Shown piece after piece: positions 21,726-31,986 of a stretch of 56,700 nt of DNA. The translations under genes were made by a program, and so were the position numbers. Source of the stretch: Trichomonas tenax (Eukaryota > Parabasalia > Trichomonadida > Trichomonadidae). Every line of letters starts with the position of its first letter. Position 1 is the first letter of the stretch. The DNA is taken from positions 1 to 56,700 of the forward strand of contig JALKBU010000241.1 in the NCBI GenBank assembly GCA_023091735.1, read 5' to 3'. The notes beneath the pieces were generated by a model. It did not search any database. It worked only from the letters and a program-made list of their open reading frames with translations, and was not told where the DNA came from.

Positions 21726-23525
21726 ATGGCTGACCAATCCATTCGTCTTGCTGTCGTCAACGCCGAAAGGTGCAAGCCCAAGAAGTGCCAGAAGGAGTGC
21801 AAGGGCGTGTGCCCAGTCAACAGGTCTGGAAAGAACTGCATTAAAGTTCCTGTCACTGGATGTGCAATTTCTGAAGCTCTCTGCATCGGTTGCGGTATGT
21901 GCGTCAAGAAGTGCCCATTCCACGCCATTCAAATTATCAATCTTCCAAAGGCTTTAGACGCCGAAACAACACATCGTTACTCTAGAAACGGTTTCAAGCT
22001 CCACAGACTTCCATACCCACGTGTTAAGCAGGTCCTCGGTCTCGTCGGACAAAATGGTATCGGTAAATCAACAGCCCTCCAAATTTTGTCCAACAAGATC
22101 CGCCCGAACCTCGGTATTCTCGATGAGACAAAGCAGCCAGACTGGATCCAGATTATCCAGAGATTCCGTGGCTCTGAACTTCAGACATACTTCACAAAGC
22201 TTATCAACGAAAACATGCGTGTCATCATGAAACCACAGTGGGTTGATAACCTCGCCAAGGTCAGAAAGGGCAAAGTCGGAGAGATTCTCAAGTCTAAGGA
22301 TGCTATTGGCCAATTTGATTCAATCATCACCCAGCTTCAGCTTAACAACCTCCTTGAGCGTGAAATCAACCAGCTTTCTGGTGGTGAGCTTCAGCGTTTC
22401 GCTATCGCCCTCGTTTCCCTCTCCGAGGCCGGCGCTTACTTCTTCGATGAACCATCATCCTACCTCGATATCGGACAGAGAATGGCTGCTGCTCGTGTCA
22501 TCCGTGACTGCCTCAAGATCGGTGACTACGTTATCGTCATCGAGCACGATCTCGCCATTTTGGACTACATGTCTGACTTCATCTCCGTCCTTTATGGTGC
22601 TCCAGGTGCCTTCGGTGTTATCTCCGCTCCATTCACAGTCCGTGAAGGTATCAACATCTTCCTTGAAGGTTACCTTCCAACAGAAAACATGAGATTCCGT
22701 GATGAAGCACTCGTCTTCAGAATCTCCGATGATAACGATATCATGAACGAAGGTGAGCAGCGCCACTACAAGTATCCATCAATGTCCCTCTCACTCGGCG
22801 ACTTCCACCTCGACGTCGAAGGTGGTGGCTTTAGAGACTCAGAAATCATTGTCCTTCTTGGTCAGAACGGTGTCGGTAAGACAACATTCATCCGTCTCCT
22901 TTCTGGTAACCAGGCTCCAGATGATATCGCTTTCGAGCTCCCAGCTTTGTCTGTTTCATACAAGCCACAGAAGATTCAGCCACACTTCGATGGTACAGTT
23001 CAGCAGCTTCTTGAAGGCAAGATCGGCTCATCCCTCACACAGCCACTCTTCAAGGATCTCGTACTTATCCCACTCAACCTTGAGAACCTTATGGACAGAA
23101 AGGTCAAGAAGCTTTCTGGTGGTGAACTTCAGCGTGTTGCTATTGCCTTGGCCCTCGGAAAGAACGCCGACCTTTACCTTATCGATGAACCATCTGCCTT
23201 CCTCGATGCCGAACAGAGAGTTATCATCTCCAAGATCATCAAGCGTTACATCATGAACGCCGGCAAGACAGCCTTCGTTGTCGAGCACGACTTCATCATG
23301 GCTACATACCTTGCTTCTAGAGTCTTAGTCTTCGATGGTACACCAGGTGTTAAGACAACAGCTAAGTCTCCACAGTCTCTCATCAAGGGTATGAACTACT
23401 TCCTCAAGCAGATGTCCGTCACACTCAGATCAGACAAGAACACAAAGAGACCAAGAATCAACAAGTACAACTCCAACAAGGATAAGCAACAGAAGACAGA
23501 CGGCACATACTTCGTTCTCGAGTAA
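21726..23525 (+). CDS. ABCE1: ABCE1/Rli1 ribosome-recycling ATPase
   Basis: A 599-residue twin-ATPase that splits ribosomes after termination and acts in initiation and ribosome maturation. The N-terminal iron-sulphur region has Cys-rich clusters (CKPKKCQKECKGVCP at about 16-30 and CIGCGMCVKKCP at about 53-64), which hold two 4Fe-4S clusters in the family. Two nucleotide-binding domains follow: GQNGIGKS, LSGGELQR and FFDEPSSYLD; then GQNGVGKT, LSGGELQR and LIDEPSAFLD. All catalytic motifs are intact and the length is standard. The ATG at 21726 is the only sensible start. Codon use is strongly biased to C-ending codons, as in the ribosomal genes here, indicating high expression. ABCE1 makes this organism dependent on Fe-S assembly, known to occur in hydrogenosomes of the group. 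Confidence 0.98.
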   Translation: MADQSIRLAVVNAERCKPKKCQKECKGVCPVNRSGKNCIKVPVTGCAISEALCIGCGMCVKKCPFHAIQIINLPKALDAETTHRYSRNGFKLHRLPYPRVKQVLGLVGQNGIGKSTALQILSNKIRPNLGILDETKQPDWIQIIQRFRGSELQTYFTKLINENMRVIMKPQWVDNLAKVRKGKVGEILKSKDAIGQFDSIITQLQLNNLLEREINQLSGGELQRFAIALVSLSEAGAYFFDEPSSYLDIGQRMAAARVIRDCLKIGDYVIVIEHDLAILDYMSDFISVLYGAPGAFGVISAPFTVREGINIFLEGYLPTENMRFRDEALVFRISDDNDIMNEGEQRHYKYPSMSLSLGDFHLDVEGGGFRDSEIIVLLGQNGVGKTTFIRLLSGNQAPDDIAFELPALSVSYKPQKIQPHFDGTVQQLLEGKIGSSLTQPLFKDLVLIPLNLENLMDRKVKKLSGGELQRVAIALALGKNADLYLIDEPSAFLDAEQRVIISKIIKRYIMNAGKTAFVVEHDFIMATYLASRVLVFDGTPGVKTTAKSPQSLIKGMNYFLKQMSVTLRSDKNTKRPRINKYNSNKDKQQKTDGTYFVLE

Positions 23526-23629
23526 GCATATATTATAGATTTTTTTATATTTTATTTCCCCTAGATATTAAAAGAGTAATATCATTATCTTGAAATATAT
23601 TTTTAAAATTTATAAACAAACACATACAT

Positions 23630-25000
23630 TTAATCACCAGAGTAATCTCTCATATCATAACTTGGGTCGCCGAATAATTCATCCAATAATCTCGTTGAAA
23701 ATCCATATACGGAGTCATCAAGTTCGTCATTCGAGAGAAGATCTTCAAGCAATTCATGTACATCATAAGGGAAATAATCGCATACATTCTCTGGCGTAAG
23801 CAGTCTAAACTCTATATACTGATCAACAATCATTAGCATATGAAGCTGCAGATCAGGAGGGTATTCATCTATATCAGGAAGAAATGCATGAATGATTCCA
23901 GTACTAAACATATAAGCGCACTGTTCTCCATTGCTTACATCAACGATCTGCGATATTAATTTAATTGCCCAACATTTTGTCTTGAAATCATATCCCCTGA
24001 AAGCTTCTCCAATCAAAGGTATCATCTCTTCAACATGCCCGAAAGCAACGGAGTTGCTGTGATAAGCGCATGACTTCAACATATGGAATATCGCTGATTG
24101 GGTATCAGAGTTATCATTTGATATCAAACTGAATATTCTTGGATAGTCGAACTGCATTTTGTCCCTATAAGCGTGTCCCAGCTTCTTCAGGAGCATGATT
24201 ACATCAACAACAGGGCAATTTTCGTCTGCTAACATCTCCCATGATTTCCTGCAAAGATCAATCGCTGTAAGTTTATCAATATACGATTTATACCTTTTTA
24301 CTGTTGCAGGGAATATCTTAATGAGATATTTCCTCGCACTGTGCGGTATAGTGAAATAATTTGTGAGTACAATTGTCGTTATTGAATGAAAATAGATATT
24401 ATAAGTGAAGCTCGGGGAATTTGTTCTGTGGCAGAGATATAAGTACTTTGCCATGTATTTTTGTAATTCTGGATGCATAGAATATTGTTTCGTGAAGATA
24501 TTTTCGATATAATCAAAATCAATGAAATGAAGGAAATTAATTGGTGTGTCGAAGTCCACCTTGAGACACTTGCAAAGAAAAACAGTAATAAATGTCGCCA
24601 ATTGTGAACTAGATTTAAATATTTCTGTTAAGTACATCAAAAAATTGTCATCTTCGATCAAAAGTGATATGTTTGGATCGTAAAACTCCTTTGCAATGAT
24701 AATAAATATGTTTAAAATCACAAAAAGAATCTCTTCTGATGGACTGGATTTAAATATTTTTGAAAATACTTCCAGGAGTGTAGTGATCGAATACGATAAT
24801 ATAGTTTTTGATTTGTAGAGATTTTTGACTCTGTTTAAATGATAATATATTAAATGTGGATTTTCAAGTTGAAATTTATTCCATGAATCATCGAGTTCTT
24901 CGATAACACCATTAATGTCTGTCTCTTCTTCATCTTTTTGCTCTAAAATTGTGGGGTTTTCATCAATTTGTTTTCCAAATTCAATCTTATAAGTATCCAT
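23630..25000 (-). CDS. ARM/HEAT-like helical protein, unknown function
   Basis: A 456-residue protein with an acidic N-terminus (about 1-40), then a long run of paired amphipathic helices consistent with an Armadillo/HEAT-like solenoid, and an acidic C-terminus (LDELFGDPSYDMRDYSGD). No catalytic motif, signal peptide or membrane segment is seen. Trichomonads encode many such poorly conserved solenoid proteins and I cannot assign a role. The start is well supported: the minus-strand box TCATTATTTT lies just before the ATG at 25000. It converges with ABCE1, leaving about 100 bp between the genes. Confidence 0.75.
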   Translation of the reverse strand: MDTYKIEFGKQIDENPTILEQKDEEETDINGVIEELDDSWNKFQLENPHLIYYHLNRVKNLYKSKTILSYSITTLLEVFSKIFKSSPSEEILFVILNIFIIIAKEFYDPNISLLIEDDNFLMYLTEIFKSSSQLATFITVFLCKCLKVDFDTPINFLHFIDFDYIENIFTKQYSMHPELQKYMAKYLYLCHRTNSPSFTYNIYFHSITTIVLTNYFTIPHSARKYLIKIFPATVKRYKSYIDKLTAIDLCRKSWEMLADENCPVVDVIMLLKKLGHAYRDKMQFDYPRIFSLISNDNSDTQSAIFHMLKSCAYHSNSVAFGHVEEMIPLIGEAFRGYDFKTKCWAIKLISQIVDVSNGEQCAYMFSTGIIHAFLPDIDEYPPDLQLHMLMIVDQYIEFRLLTPENVCDYFPYDVHELLEDLLSNDELDDSVYGFSTRLLDELFGDPSYDMRDYSGD

Positions 25001-25013
25001 ATAAAAATAATGA
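25001..25013 (-). promoter_or_regulatory. initiator-like box before solenoid gene
   Basis: On the minus strand TCATTATTTTTAT abuts the ATG at 25000 and matches the trichomonad initiator well. Confidence 0.6.
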
Positions 25014-25221
25014 ACACAGTGATTGATTTCAAACTTATAAGTAATATATTAAAGATATAATACATAGCCAAATTCAATAATATTTTGATAAAGATTAACA
25101 ATTTATACAATAACTAAACAAACAATTCGCAATAGTAAAGCAAACACTATCTCTAACATATATTCGGTCTTCAACAATTAATAAAATCTAAATATTAAAA
25201 TACACGAAATATTAAAACATT

Positions 25222-25671
25222 TCAAATAAGGTTATTTATTTCCTCCGGAGGATCAATTTTCTGCGAATACAGCTTTAACCACCTAATATTGTTGATCATT
25301 GATTTAGCATTTTGTTGAATTATTTGCAAATTTTCTTGATATTGCGCAAATTTAGCATCTGTGTAAGAATTTGTGCTAATTTGATTAATGCGAATTTCAT
25401 TATTGTTCACAATATTGTTATAATATTCGTCCAATAATTTGATTGTGGGTTTTGTGAGACCTTGTGGGGTACTTTTTTGATTCCTTTCAGCCATCTGATC
25501 CATCAATTGATTTGTTAAATGAGCAACATATAAATTTTGATAATTTTTTTTGGCTTTTATCAAATTTTTGTCTGGGGTCGCCAAAAACGCATCGATTGGA
25601 TCAGCTGTGTCATTGTATTTGATCTCCGATGGCGCTATTTGCATCAGTTCGTTATCTAAATCAATTGCCAT
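25222..25671 (-). CDS. small helical protein, unknown function
   Basis: A 149-residue soluble, helical, Asn/Gln-rich protein with no recognisable motif. Helices at about 35-75 and 95-135 have heptad-like spacing, so it may be a small coiled-coil subunit of a complex. The minus-strand promoter contains ACGTGACA (25679-25686) only a few bases before the ATG, a variant of the element found before the dynein and SHIPPO genes. That hints at shared regulation but does not identify the protein. It is divergent from UTP18 across 746 bp. Confidence 0.6.
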   Translation of the reverse strand: MAIDLDNELMQIAPSEIKYNDTADPIDAFLATPDKNLIKAKKNYQNLYVAHLTNQLMDQMAERNQKSTPQGLTKPTIKLLDEYYNNIVNNNEIRINQISTNSYTDAKFAQYQENLQIIQQNAKSMINNIRWLKLYSQKIDPPEEINNLI

Positions 25672-26417
25672 TACACTGTCACGTTTTAGAAAAAAAGCCA
25701 GAAAACAAATATTGCTTTAAAAAAGCATTGCAGCACAATGCCAGTGAAACCAGTCATGGAAACATAGAGTAAATTTAACAGATACAGCAAGTTATGAAAC
25801 ATTATATTTTTTCATCATTCAAATTTTGCCAATGATATATTTGGAAAAGTGAAATTGTATATCAGTTCTGATGTTTGACATTAAAACATACCAAAATTCA
25901 ATATAATGTTCATGAGAAGATTGTCGAATGAATAACTTAATACCAAAATAAAATTTGATAGAATCAACTATTTAAATACTGGACATTGAAGTGCGCTATA
26001 TAGTGGTTTAACTAAAAATCAAATATAAGCAATATACATGATGAAAAATGAGATTCATTTGCTCGAGAAATAAAAAAATTCAAATTTTAGTAATGATCAT
26101 TGAGAATGCAGCTCTCTTATTTCTATGCATAATTCTAGATTCTCAGCTGAAAATTGAGTTTTATATTAAATCATAATAAATTTATATTGATAAAAAAGTT
26201 ATGGGTCTTGTGGATAGTCATAAAAATTCATAATGTTTTTATTTATCACATAGACTTTGCTTGATTTTGGATAATTTAGAAAATTATAAAATTTGTGCCT
26301 TTCTTTTAAATGCCAAAACTTTGGTGAAAATAGAGAATATAATTAATGTATAATATAAATCAATAGCAAAAAACAATTTTCGTCTAAAATCATTTTGAAA
26401 GAGTCTGTTCGATTAAA
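25672..26417. other. divergent intergenic region before UTP18
   Basis: 746 bp, AT-rich, with no coding signal. Apart from ACGTGACA (minus strand) beside the 25671 start I see no recurrent element, repeat or RNA gene. Confidence 0.5.
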
Positions 26418-27764
26418 ATGATTTCGCCGGAGGAACTTGTTTTTGGAAAATCGACAGTCGATATTTCCTCTGATGAAGAAAACGAGGCCCCGGCACAACT
26501 AAAGCCAGCTTGGATCGACCCTGATGACGCCCAATTGATGATTGCACCTGAAAAAGCAAGAATGTTGAATCAAATAGACCCAGTTTCTGGAGATAAGTTC
26601 GCAAACGAACTCGCGGAGAGATATAAACGCTCCACTGAGCATATTGACACATCGTGGGCTAACTTATCTAAAGCGACTGGCTCAGTTATCGATGCAGACT
26701 CAATTTATTCGAAAAGCACTAAATATTTACCATCAGATAGAATCATTATCACTCGTAGAGCAGATTTAGTCCCTCTTCAGGACCCAACAGACAAGAAAAA
26801 CGCAAATAGAGGTTTAGAACACGTTAAACAAATATCAGCGAATCCTTTCGAGCATGATGTCGCATTGCTTGGAAAGTGGGGAACAATTTCTCGCGTAACA
26901 TATACCAATGAAGGCAGCTCAGCGATATTTCGAATTCCTGTTGCTGAAAATATTTATAGAACATGCATCACTTATTCTGCTGATTGTTCGAAGTTGTTCG
27001 TTGGATGCACGCGAGGCAGATTTCAGGTGTTAGATGCCATTCCTGTCAATGATTCGCACTCCATTAATGTTTATCAGACAGGAGACAGAAATGATGTTGT
27101 TTCTGTTTCTGCATCCGAAGAAATGGTCGCTTTCATCACACAAAAATGCATTCACTTCTACAACACAGAAAATTTATCGCCATTAAAGTCAATAGAAACC
27201 TCCGAGAAGAATTTAATATGCGGTGCATTCACAGATAATGGAAAGTACTTCATCGTTGCTGGTTCGGAAGGCAGAGGGCACGTTATTGATTGCGAAAAAG
27301 GCAATATTAGAAGTATTGCGACTTTCCAAATTGAAGATATGCAAACGATCACAGCACTCGATGCACGTGGTGATTTTGTTGCCATAGGTAACGACAAAGG
27401 CTTCCTTTACGTATTTGAATTCGATAAGTTAAGAATTTCACCAATTCCCGGAAAATTGATTCGCCCTAAGGAGTTGATTCAGAAATCAAACCTCGTTACT
27501 GCTATTGATCAAGTTAAGTTCAATCCAACAGCTGAAATTGTTTTATTCGGCTCTTCTTCAAAGGAAGGTGCCCTTAGATTACTTCATGTTGCATCGAAGA
27601 CAGTCTTCGGTAACTGGCCAACTCCTAAAACACCACTCAAACATTTAGCATCTGCTGCATTTTCATCAGATAGCCAATACCTCTCTCTTGCCAGCGGTGG
27701 AAAGGTTACAATGTGGGAACTTGGTCACTATACATCCCAGAAAACCGAAGAAAAAGAAGAATAG
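26418..27764 (+). CDS. UTP18: UTP18-like SSU processome WD40 protein
   Basis: A 448-residue WD40 protein matching UTP18, a U3 snoRNP/UTP-B component of the small-subunit processome in the nucleolus. The acidic N-terminus carries KPAWIDPDDAQ, corresponding to the family's 'P-x-W-x-D-x-D-D'. The beta-propeller spans about 130-440. The most diagnostic part is the C-terminus: LVTAIDQVKFNPTAEIV, then an ALRLLHV and FGNWPTP segment, ending in WELGHYTS, which parallels the human UTP18 end (FNPTTEIL, VRLVHLPS, VFSNFP, LHHYSDF). It is shorter than the human protein because the N-terminal region is reduced. The ATG at 26418 is the first in frame. Confidence 0.85.
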   Translation: MISPEELVFGKSTVDISSDEENEAPAQLKPAWIDPDDAQLMIAPEKARMLNQIDPVSGDKFANELAERYKRSTEHIDTSWANLSKATGSVIDADSIYSKSTKYLPSDRIIITRRADLVPLQDPTDKKNANRGLEHVKQISANPFEHDVALLGKWGTISRVTYTNEGSSAIFRIPVAENIYRTCITYSADCSKLFVGCTRGRFQVLDAIPVNDSHSINVYQTGDRNDVVSVSASEEMVAFITQKCIHFYNTENLSPLKSIETSEKNLICGAFTDNGKYFIVAGSEGRGHVIDCEKGNIRSIATFQIEDMQTITALDARGDFVAIGNDKGFLYVFEFDKLRISPIPGKLIRPKELIQKSNLVTAIDQVKFNPTAEIVLFGSSSKEGALRLLHVASKTVFGNWPTPKTPLKHLASAAFSSDSQYLSLASGGKVTMWELGHYTSQKTEEKEE

Positions 27765-28177
27765 AACTGATAGAGATAAAATATTATTTATTATTTATAA
27801 TTCCCTTTTCTTTCATCACCACCCTTCATTTTTCCTTCTAATCTCTCATATAATCAATTGTTATATTCGAGAATAATATTTATAAAAATATAAAATTATA
27901 AATCATCCTAAATTTGCCATTTTCTAAGATTACTATGGCGAAATACACATTTTCGAATTTAGAAAAATCTAAAAATGAATTTTAATTATAAAGAAATTGA
28001 CAAATTTTTTGATTATATTTTTAAAATTTTTCAAGAAGAGAGAAAATTCATCAGTTATTTTTCAAGAATAAATCGATAATTAGGTTTAGTTATGTGTTTT
28101 ACAACTATATGCAAGAGAACAAAAATTTTGAAGAAAAACGTGACAGACCACTATAAACGTGACAATAAAAATCTCTA
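27765..28177. promoter_or_regulatory. UTP18 3' region and NPL promoter
   Basis: AT-rich spacer. Two ACGTGACA elements (AACGTGACA at 28137-28145 and AAACGTGACAATAAAA at 28155-28170) lie within 45 bp of the next start. Nothing else was recognised. Confidence 0.45.
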
Positions 28178-28645
28178 ATGACTGAGAAATGCGAGAAGTG
28201 TGGTGAAAAGGAGTGCGAATGCGAGGTCCAAGTTTCACCATTCTGGAGTATGATCGCAAAGCCGGGCGAAGACAACGATGTTGACTTCCCAGAGACAGCC
28301 GGACTTTGCATCACGAATATATGCTTAGGAGAGTTACCAGATGACTTCAAGGCTGAACCAATTCGCTTAATTGCAAACGTTAAAACAATTATTCTCGATG
28401 AGGATGACTTAAACGCCGCTCCACTCATAGAAAATTCTAAACTTCTTCTTGCAACATTAATTCCAGGCGAAAACGAGCACTTCAGCTGCCGCTATAACTT
28501 TACACCATTCAACATAGTTACACTCAAAGTTAAGGGACAATATCCAGTTTATTTGTCTGGTTGCTTAGAATCTCTCGAAAGCGATGAATACGAAGAGGAG
28601 GAACTCGGTGAAGGTGAAGAAGAAGAAGACGCAAAAGATGAATAG
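28178..28645 (+). CDS. nucleoplasmin-like domain protein
   Basis: A 155-residue protein. After a Cys-rich lead (CEKCGEKECECE, 4-15) comes a beta-rich domain starting FWSMIAKPGED and containing LCITNICLG, SKLLLATLIPG and VTLKVKGQYPVYLSGCLE, then a long Glu/Asp tail. That order is the signature of the nucleoplasmin-like (NPL) fold found at the N-terminus of FKBP-type nuclear immunophilins, plant HD2 proteins and nucleoplasmin: a pentameric histone/ribosome-biogenesis chaperone with an acidic tract. No peptidyl-prolyl isomerase domain follows, so this is a stand-alone version. The CxxC-type N-terminus is unusual for the family and could bind metal. The start is at 28178. Confidence 0.75.
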   Translation: MTEKCEKCGEKECECEVQVSPFWSMIAKPGEDNDVDFPETAGLCITNICLGELPDDFKAEPIRLIANVKTIILDEDDLNAAPLIENSKLLLATLIPGENEHFSCRYNFTPFNIVTLKVKGQYPVYLSGCLESLESDEYEEEELGEGEEEEDAKDE

Positions 28646-28927
28646 ATTATTTGACAAAATTTTCATCTGAAGCTAAATGTTTTAGACAATGATAAAATTG
28701 TATTAGAAAATAAAGAGTACAGAATATCTTATGAATATTTACGGCATTAAGTATTAATTCATAATATTGAGCAATTTATTTAATATTATATAGGCCGTAT
28801 GCTTAGGTAATAGAGAGCATTGTTAATTTTAAACGATTTGTAATTTGAAGAAAAAATAATAAAATGAATTTAATAAAATCAAGCAAATAATGAACTATTT
28901 ATTCAGCGCTTCATCAGCATGTATGTG

Positions 28928-31576
28928 TTACATTATCTTTTCGATAACAGCAATGACGTGATTTGCACGAGTGAAATCTCTCATAATACTTGCATCAGGA
29001 TAATAAGATTCTGTTGTATCACGAGAGATAACCATGAGAGTGAACCATATATGCATCACCTTGGTCTTGACGCCGATGGCAACAAATTCTTCCAAAAAGT
29101 TCTTTCCAGACATGAATGCATTCTTAACTTTGCCTCTTGCATCAACTAAAGATTTCCATTCTGGAACATTCTTGTATTCATTATCTTTAACGAGATCGGA
29201 TATGAAGTTGTATGGCTTCTCTTGATAGTTTCCGCTGCTTATTAAATCAGCAATGCACTTTATGAATTGTGTCATCGTCTCTTCGCTGTGGAAATCTTCC
29301 GTCGCGAACCTGTCGATGGAATGCTGTATTTCAGGAAGCATATATGGAACGAATGGATTGAGTTCTTTATACGAATCAATTGGTGGTAAAGCAGCAGGAA
29401 CAAAGTTGAAACGATTCTTCGAAATAATAGATTCAATGGTACCATAAACGTCGTCCAAAATGTTCTGGCTAACAAGCAAAGCGTAAGGAGAGTAGTGGCG
29501 TTTGAGGAAATCCGCATCATTCCTAACAAGATATAATGTTGGAATGATATCATTCGACAAAATCAAATCTTGAACAAATATCGAAGCTTGCTCAAATGAG
29601 TTCTTATAAGCGCTGGCATCAATAAGAGGATTCTTGATGAAATCCATTTGGCTTTCAAGCTCTTTGTAAGCAGTCACGAAGTTATCGTTCAATCCGTTGA
29701 TGAAGATTGAAGCAGCATAATAAATGAAGTGCGAAGCTTCTTCGATTGTTGTAACAGTTGAATTCAATTGACCAAGTTCAGCATTAACACTGACAAGTCC
29801 TGAAATGAATTCACACTCAGAGTACATCGGCTTCTTGAGTGCTTGGAGATCGATTTTAGTGGGATCAAGTTCGACCTTTGAGAAATCGAAGAATGAGAAG
29901 TCAGTTGAGAATCGATCGAGGAATGAGTTCTCTGTTTCCGCAATGATATCTTCAGCATTTCTATCTGATATTGTTTCGAATTTATCAAATTCCTCTGTGT
30001 TGGATAACTGGCTCATTAAATCACTTAATATTTCATCCTTTGATTCTTCAGCGACTCTGTTTCCGTTTTCTGACTTTGGAATCAAGTTCGCAAGTGTCTG
30101 TGGTTTGTAACCTGATGGCTCCTTCTTAGATTCGAGCTTGCGGCGTAATTTTCCTAATTCTTTATCGAGATCCAATGGTTCGTGGAAATCGTGCTTGATA
30201 ACAGACGAAAATCTATCCTGGCTCTTATCTTCTGATTGGCGCATATCAGGAAGGTTGTTCGATGACGAGTTCCTTCTTTGATATGTAATTCTCCTAGATT
30301 GAGAGTTGACAACATCGCTTGACATAGAAGCAGCGGTTGCCAAAGAAGGCTTTGGCGAAGAAAATTCTTGATAAACTGTTGGTGCATTATTGATTTCAGC
30401 ATCAACGTTTTGCTCTCTGATTTCGGGTCTCCTGTTGAATGGATTTTCTGGTATTTCTTGTGGTTCTTGTGCTGTGCTGTTTGGTTTAGTTTCAACTCTC
30501 TCGATTGAAATCTGAAGTTTTGGTTTCTTGATGATGCTTGTTTCGCTAACTTTGATTTGAGGTCCACCTACAGATGCAGGAGCAAGTTTCAGCTTCGGTT
30601 TGTCAGCTGGCTTGATTTGCTGCACTGCACTTTGCTGTGTGACAAGTGGAGAAAGCTTTGGACGCGGTTCAGGTGTCGGATTCTTTACAGGAACTTTCTG
30701 CACAGGTTGTGGAGGTTTGTCTGATTGATCATGCTTGATTTTAGAGAATAAGCCACTGAATATTGATGGCTTGGATGTTTCCTGCTTCTCTGGAGCGTGT
30801 TCTTGTGGTGTCTGATCGAGATTAAATATGCTGGATGAATCTCTTCTGTATGGGCGATTTGTGATGTCAAGATTCCATTTGGCAATCGATAATATAGAGT
30901 GCATGACTGTCTCCATTGACGTGCAAATGAAGTGTCCTTCCGCGCGTTTGTTCTTGCTGATGTTATTTACGTTGAAAATATACGCGAGATGCGGTTTTGC
31001 GCCAAAACATGCGGGAACTGATAAAGCGGGCTCTACGTAGCTATTTGTTGATAATCTTATATCTAGTTTCGGTTTAAATCCTTCGAATGTCTTTGTTCGA
31101 ACTTCCATGAAATATTCACCGTCAATTGCCTCTTTTAGGTCAACCTTCGACTCAAGGATCTGGTTAGTGTTCGACAGGCATGAATAAAAGATCGTTTCTT
31201 CTAATTTGCAATCTGATGTGCGCAAAGATTTGAAATGAAGAATCATTTTACTATAAATCGCTTGGTAGTTATTGACGAATTCGTTGACGTTTTCTGGCTT
31301 GAAAATAAGAAGATGTGAAATATCTGGGCAATAAATATGAATGAGTTTAACAACTCCTGGCGTTTCATTGTCTTTCTCGCATGTGTAATTGAAAATAAAT
31401 ATTAAAAATTCGCATTCGCTTTTAACTAATCTCGGATAAAAAAATAAAAACGGCCCGTTTTGTTTAATATTGTACGGACCATTTTTAACCTTTCCTTTGA
31501 CGCCAACCGTCACTCTGTCCCACGTGTGGAGTTGGTTCAGCTCTTCGAATGGCGGAGAAAAGGAATAATCCTCCAT
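28928..31576 (-). CDS. RUN-domain protein with long disordered middle
   Basis: An 882-residue protein. The N-terminal 230 residues form a globular mixed alpha/beta region I do not recognise. Residues about 235-540 are Pro/Gln/Ser-rich and probably disordered. The C-terminal 330 residues are helical. The last part (ARGKVKNAFMSGKNFLEEF ... ESYYPDASIMRD) matches the end of RUN domains, which bind small GTPases of the Rab and Rap families and link to vesicle and cytoskeletal traffic. An earlier segment near residue 695 (KRHYSPYALLVSQNILDD) resembles a second RUN end. The ATG at 31576 follows a TCACTTATT initiator-like box. The gene is divergent from the 31987 gene across a minisatellite. Confidence 0.7.
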   Translation of the reverse strand: MEDYSFSPPFEELNQLHTWDRVTVGVKGKVKNGPYNIKQNGPFLFFYPRLVKSECEFLIFIFNYTCEKDNETPGVVKLIHIYCPDISHLLIFKPENVNEFVNNYQAIYSKMILHFKSLRTSDCKLEETIFYSCLSNTNQILESKVDLKEAIDGEYFMEVRTKTFEGFKPKLDIRLSTNSYVEPALSVPACFGAKPHLAYIFNVNNISKNKRAEGHFICTSMETVMHSILSIAKWNLDITNRPYRRDSSSIFNLDQTPQEHAPEKQETSKPSIFSGLFSKIKHDQSDKPPQPVQKVPVKNPTPEPRPKLSPLVTQQSAVQQIKPADKPKLKLAPASVGGPQIKVSETSIIKKPKLQISIERVETKPNSTAQEPQEIPENPFNRRPEIREQNVDAEINNAPTVYQEFSSPKPSLATAASMSSDVVNSQSRRITYQRRNSSSNNLPDMRQSEDKSQDRFSSVIKHDFHEPLDLDKELGKLRRKLESKKEPSGYKPQTLANLIPKSENGNRVAEESKDEILSDLMSQLSNTEEFDKFETISDRNAEDIIAETENSFLDRFSTDFSFFDFSKVELDPTKIDLQALKKPMYSECEFISGLVSVNAELGQLNSTVTTIEEASHFIYYAASIFINGLNDNFVTAYKELESQMDFIKNPLIDASAYKNSFEQASIFVQDLILSNDIIPTLYLVRNDADFLKRHYSPYALLVSQNILDDVYGTIESIISKNRFNFVPAALPPIDSYKELNPFVPYMLPEIQHSIDRFATEDFHSEETMTQFIKCIADLISSGNYQEKPYNFISDLVKDNEYKNVPEWKSLVDARGKVKNAFMSGKNFLEEFVAIGVKTKVMHIWFTLMVISRDTTESYYPDASIMRDFTRANHVIAVIEKIM

Positions 31577-31588
31577 TAATTTTATTGC

Positions 31589-31773
31589 AGGGGTAATAAG
31601 TGAACACCCCTAATTTTAACAATCATTTTAAGTGTAATCCCCTAATTATTTCTAATATCAAGGGGCATTTTGGTGTATTCCCCTAATAATAACAATATTA
31701 AGGGGTGCATGAAGGGTAATCCCCTAATTTTAATAATATAAGGGTGAGTTTCGGAGTAATACCCTATTTTAAA
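31589..31773. repeat. 41-bp minisatellite in a divergent promoter
   Basis: Units begin CCCCTAAT at 31607, 31639, 31680 and 31721, with a degenerate unit at 31761, giving spacings of 32, 41, 41 and 40 bp. The two best units run CCCCTAAT-(A/T-rich)-ATATYAAGGGG, so each is also an inverted repeat, followed by a G/T-rich spacer ending GTAAT or GTATT. A lone ACCCCTGATATTAAAAG half-copy occurs at 31964, just before the 31987 start. The initiator-like TCACTTATT (minus strand, 31595-31603) is at the left edge. Confidence 0.85.
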
Positions 31774-31986
31774 ATTCCAACTTGAAACGTTTTAAACTCA
31801 AGATTCTGTATTCTGATTCTCTATCTGCTGAATGTCGTATGCTTCTCTGACTTTTGAAAGAGTTCTTATAACTATAGAAGTCGTATTAAAATATTAATTA
31901 TTAAATCTAAAATATTCAAAGGAAGTCCCTAATTATATGATAAATGAGAGGGGGAAAGTGGATACCCCTGATATTAAAAGTGACAA

